A DNA stretch of 64,000 nt from Cytophagaceae bacterium (GTDB taxonomy: Bacteria > Bacteroidota > Bacteroidia > Cytophagales > Cytophagaceae). Both the position numbers and the translations under genes were made by a program. The stretch spans positions 1 to 64,000 of the forward strand of contig JAGKWN010000006.1 in NCBI GenBank assembly GCA_021151805.1, given 5' to 3'. Below are positions 61,686-64,000 of this stretch, one piece after another; position 1 is the stretch's first letter, and the number at the start of each line of letters is the position of its first letter. The notes beneath the pieces are model-generated. The model ran no database searches and was not told the DNA's origin. It saw nothing but the letters and a program-made list of their open reading frames with translations.

Positions 61686-63278
61686 ATGGCAAAAATAGCA
61701 AAGACAGAACAAGAAGAACCACTAGAGAAAAAACTCTGGAAAGCTGCCGACAAGCTCCGTAAAAATATGGATGCTGCGGAATACAAACACGTTGCTTTAG
61801 GTTTAATCTTCTTGAAATATATATCAGACGCATTTGAAGAACAATATCAAAAATTAGTTGCTCAAAAAAGTGAAGGTGCTGACCCCGAAGACAAAAACGA
61901 GTATGTAGCGGAGAAAGTGTTTTTTGTTCCTGCAACGGCTCGTTGGTCATACATACAAGGCAGAGCAACACAACCTACTATTGGCAAAGACATTGATGAT
62001 GCAATGGATGCTATTGAAAAAGACAACCCTTCTTTGCGTGGTGTTTTACCAAAAGTCTTTGCACAGGAAAAATTGGACAAAACGAGTTTAGGCGGTCTTG
62101 TTAACCTTGTAGGTTCTGCAACTATAGGGACAAAGGAAGCACAAAGCAAAGATATTTTAGGTCAAGTTTTTGAATACTTCTTAGGTGAATTTGCCTTAGC
62201 AGAAGGCAAGAAAGGCGGACAGTTTTACACTCCGCAAAGTGTAGTGAAATTATTAGTAGAAATGCTTGAACCTTACGAAGGACGAGTATTTGACCCTTGT
62301 TGTGGTAGCGGTGGAATGTTTGTGCAAAGTGAGAAGTTCATTAATAAACATCAAGACTATTACAAGAAAAAAGGAAAAGCAGGTTTAAGTTTAAATCCAG
62401 TAGACCGAATTTCCATTTACGGGCAAGAGAGCAATCAAACAACTTGGCGATTGGCAAAAATGAATTTGTCTATTCGTGGCATTGACAGCAGTAATGTAAA
62501 ATGGAACAACGAAGGTTCTTTTTTAAATAATGCCCACAAAGATTTAAAAGCAGATTATATAATTGCCAATCCACCGTTTAACGATAGTGATTGGAGTGGT
62601 GAATTATTGCGTGATGATGCAAGATGGAAAGTGCTTGGCGAAAAGCTAACACCACCCACAGGAAATGCAAACTATGCTTGGATTCAACATTTCCTATATC
62701 ATTTAGCACCCACAGGTCAAGCAGGATTTGTTTTATCTAAAGGTTCCCTAACAAGCAATACAACAGGCGAAGGAGATATCAGAAAAGCACTGGTTGAAAA
62801 AGGACTAGTTGACTGTATTGTTAATCTACCGACTAAATTATTTTTGAATACACAGATTCCCGCTTGCTTATGGTTTTTGTCAAGAAACAAAACAAATGGA
62901 GGTTTTAGAAATCGTGAAAATGAAATTTTGTTTATTGATGCCCGAAACCTTGGTTTTTTAGTAAACAAAAGAAACCGAGACTTAACTGATGAAGATGTTG
63001 ACTTGATTGCTGGAACTTACCACAATTGGCGAAATAAAGAAGGAAATTATGAAGATGTAGCTGGTTTTTGTAAATCAGCAACTATTGAAGAAGTTAAGAA
63101 ATTAAACTACACGCTAACCCCAGGCAGATATGTTGGCTTAGCAGATGAAGAAGACGACTTCAATTTTGAAGAACGATTTTTATTCTTGAAAGCAGAATTG
63201 GAAAAACAGATTGCGGAAGAAGAAGAACTCAACAAAGCTATAATATCTAATCTTTCTAAAATCAAAATTGCAGAATGA
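61686..63278 (+). CDS. hsdM: Type I restriction-modification system, DNA methyltransferase subunit
   Basis: N6-adenine methylase subunit. 530 residues. An N-terminal helical HsdM domain (EKKLWKAADKLRKNMDAAEY quoted as KKLWKAADKLRKNMD) leads to FDPCCGSGGMF (motif I, near 204) and ANPPFNDSDW (motif IV, NPPF). The C-terminus is helical, used to bind HsdS. Base composition and codon choice are more AT-rich than in the fad genes upstream, which suggests transfer. It overlaps hsdS by four bases (ATGA). Confidence 0.96.
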   Translation: MAKIAKTEQEEPLEKKLWKAADKLRKNMDAAEYKHVALGLIFLKYISDAFEEQYQKLVAQKSEGADPEDKNEYVAEKVFFVPATARWSYIQGRATQPTIGKDIDDAMDAIEKDNPSLRGVLPKVFAQEKLDKTSLGGLVNLVGSATIGTKEAQSKDILGQVFEYFLGEFALAEGKKGGQFYTPQSVVKLLVEMLEPYEGRVFDPCCGSGGMFVQSEKFINKHQDYYKKKGKAGLSLNPVDRISIYGQESNQTTWRLAKMNLSIRGIDSSNVKWNNEGSFLNNAHKDLKADYIIANPPFNDSDWSGELLRDDARWKVLGEKLTPPTGNANYAWIQHFLYHLAPTGQAGFVLSKGSLTSNTTGEGDIRKALVEKGLVDCIVNLPTKLFLNTQIPACLWFLSRNKTNGGFRNRENEILFIDARNLGFLVNKRNRDLTDEDVDLIAGTYHNWRNKEGNYEDVAGFCKSATIEEVKKLNYTLTPGRYVGLADEEDDFNFEERFLFLKAELEKQIAEEEELNKAIISNLSKIKIAE

Positions 63279-64000
63279 GTGAGTGGAAAGAATATAATCT
63301 AAATGAAGTGTATGACTTTGCTTCGGGACTTTCAAAAGGAGCTTCTGAATTTGGTTTTGGACACGGATTTCTTGGCTTTAAAGATGTGTTTCATAACTTT
63401 TTTGCTCCTGATGAACTTACCAGTTTAGTTAACTCAACAGAAAAAGAACAGGAAAGTTGCTCCATAAAAAGAGGTGATGTTTTTCTGACAAGAACAAGCG
63501 AAACAGATGAAGATTTGGGAATGAGTTGTGTGGCTTTGAAAGATTACCCTAAAGCAACTTTCAATGGATTTACAAAAAGATTGAGACCAAAAGGCAATGT
63601 TGAAATTCTACCCGAATATGCAGGCTTTTATTTTCGTTCTCCTAGGTTTAGGGCTTCCGTCTCTGGAATGTCATCTATTACAACAAGGGCGAGTTTGAAT
63701 AACTCAATGCTTGCAGATTTGAAAATACCTGTTCCTTCAATAAATGAGCAAAAGGCTATCTCGGAAACCTTAATGGCTCTCCATAAAAAAATTGAATTGC
63801 TTGAAAGACAAATTAATACTTTAGAAAAACTAGGAGGGACTTTATTTAGGCAATGGTTTGTAGATGAAGCAAGAGCTGATTGGGAGATAAAACAATTAGA
63901 TGAGTTTTTCCCTGTAATCACAGGAAAAAGGGATGCAAACTTCGCTACCGAAAATGGCAAATATCCATTTTTTACTTGTTCTCAAAAGTCCTTTAAATGT
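63275..64000 (+). CDS. hsdS: Type I specificity subunit HsdS, cut by the window edge
   Basis: The frame opens with ATG at 63275, four bases before the hsdM stop, and stays open for 242 codons to the last base, so the 3' end is missing. It starts MSEWKEYNLNEVYDF, has the first target-recognition domain, and then the conserved ADLKIPVPSINEQKAI plus a coiled-coil helix (KKIELLERQINTLEKL) that separates the two recognition domains. The second domain begins near residue 205. It decides the DNA sequence recognised. The hsdR gene is expected outside the window. Confidence 0.9.
   Translation, partial: MSEWKEYNLNEVYDFASGLSKGASEFGFGHGFLGFKDVFHNFFAPDELTSLVNSTEKEQESCSIKRGDVFLTRTSETDEDLGMSCVALKDYPKATFNGFTKRLRPKGNVEILPEYAGFYFRSPRFRASVSGMSSITTRASLNNSMLADLKIPVPSINEQKAISETLMALHKKIELLERQINTLEKLGGTLFRQWFVDEARADWEIKQLDEFFPVITGKRDANFATENGKYPFFTCSQKSFKC

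Noticed and set aside
1..64000. tRNA, rRNA and riboswitch genes
   Set aside because: Spacers were read for cloverleaf ends, GGTTCGA-type loops and known riboswitch cores; none was convincing. Covariance-model searches were not possible here.

Overview
The window looks like chromosomal DNA of a Bacteroidota member of the Cytophaga type. This rests on the moderately AT-rich base composition, weak Shine-Dalgarno sequences, promoters of the TTG-N20-TAnnTTTG kind, many small secreted proteins and lipoproteins with Bacteroidota-style signals, and a Rho factor with the long disordered insert known from this phylum. The identification is inferred from gene content and signals, not from a database match. 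No rRNA, tRNA, CRISPR array, transposase or phage gene was seen.

Layout. 1-7.5 kb: a META-domain lipoprotein, an arginase-family enzyme, a double-ATPase ABC protein, then a glyA-tatC-rpiB block. 7.7-14 kb: a GT-C-like membrane protein, rbfA with a LolC/E-like permease, and a SNF2-family helicase. 14-20 kb: a DoxX-like protein divergent from an HxlR regulator, a YwqG-type protein, a possibly frameshifted membrane protein, and a tight PhyH dioxygenase / SDR / TPR operon. 20-30 kb: a class-I glutamine amidotransferase, radA with two tightly coupled genes including an MgtC-family protein, and several secreted proteins of unknown role. 30-44 kb: asnB, a FucP-type sugar transporter, serS, rho, a glycosyltransferase plus a large membrane protein, topB, lipoproteins and an L,D-transpeptidase. 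45-47 kb: an amt-PII nitrogen pair. 47.5-51.4 kb: a minus-strand cluster bracketed by two paralogous membrane proteins. 51.7-61.2 kb: a fatty-acid beta-oxidation region, with fadD on the minus strand and marR-fadN-fadA-fadE on the plus strand. 61.4-64 kb: the start of a type I restriction-modification locus (hsdM and a truncated hsdS), which reads like a horizontally acquired island.

How the genes work together. FadD activates fatty acids. FadE, FadN and FadA then carry out the oxidation, hydration, dehydrogenation and thiolysis steps. A MarR-type repressor directly upstream has a near-perfect 34-bp inverted repeat in front of its own start, which suggests autoregulated control of the whole block. 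Amt imports ammonium and its PII partner gates it. That PII lacks the tyrosine that is uridylylated in proteobacteria.

The most unusual signal is in the spacers. Degenerate 7-bp tandem repeats in strict register sit at or just beyond stop codons, in four sequence families. One family, GTCTAG followed by NAACTAG units, occurs six times, always in the spacers of the beta-oxidation genes. There the arrays bracket a four-helix-bundle (S23-type) gene lodged between fadN and fadA. Several families of palindromic intergenic hairpins recur as well, some of them serving as terminators.
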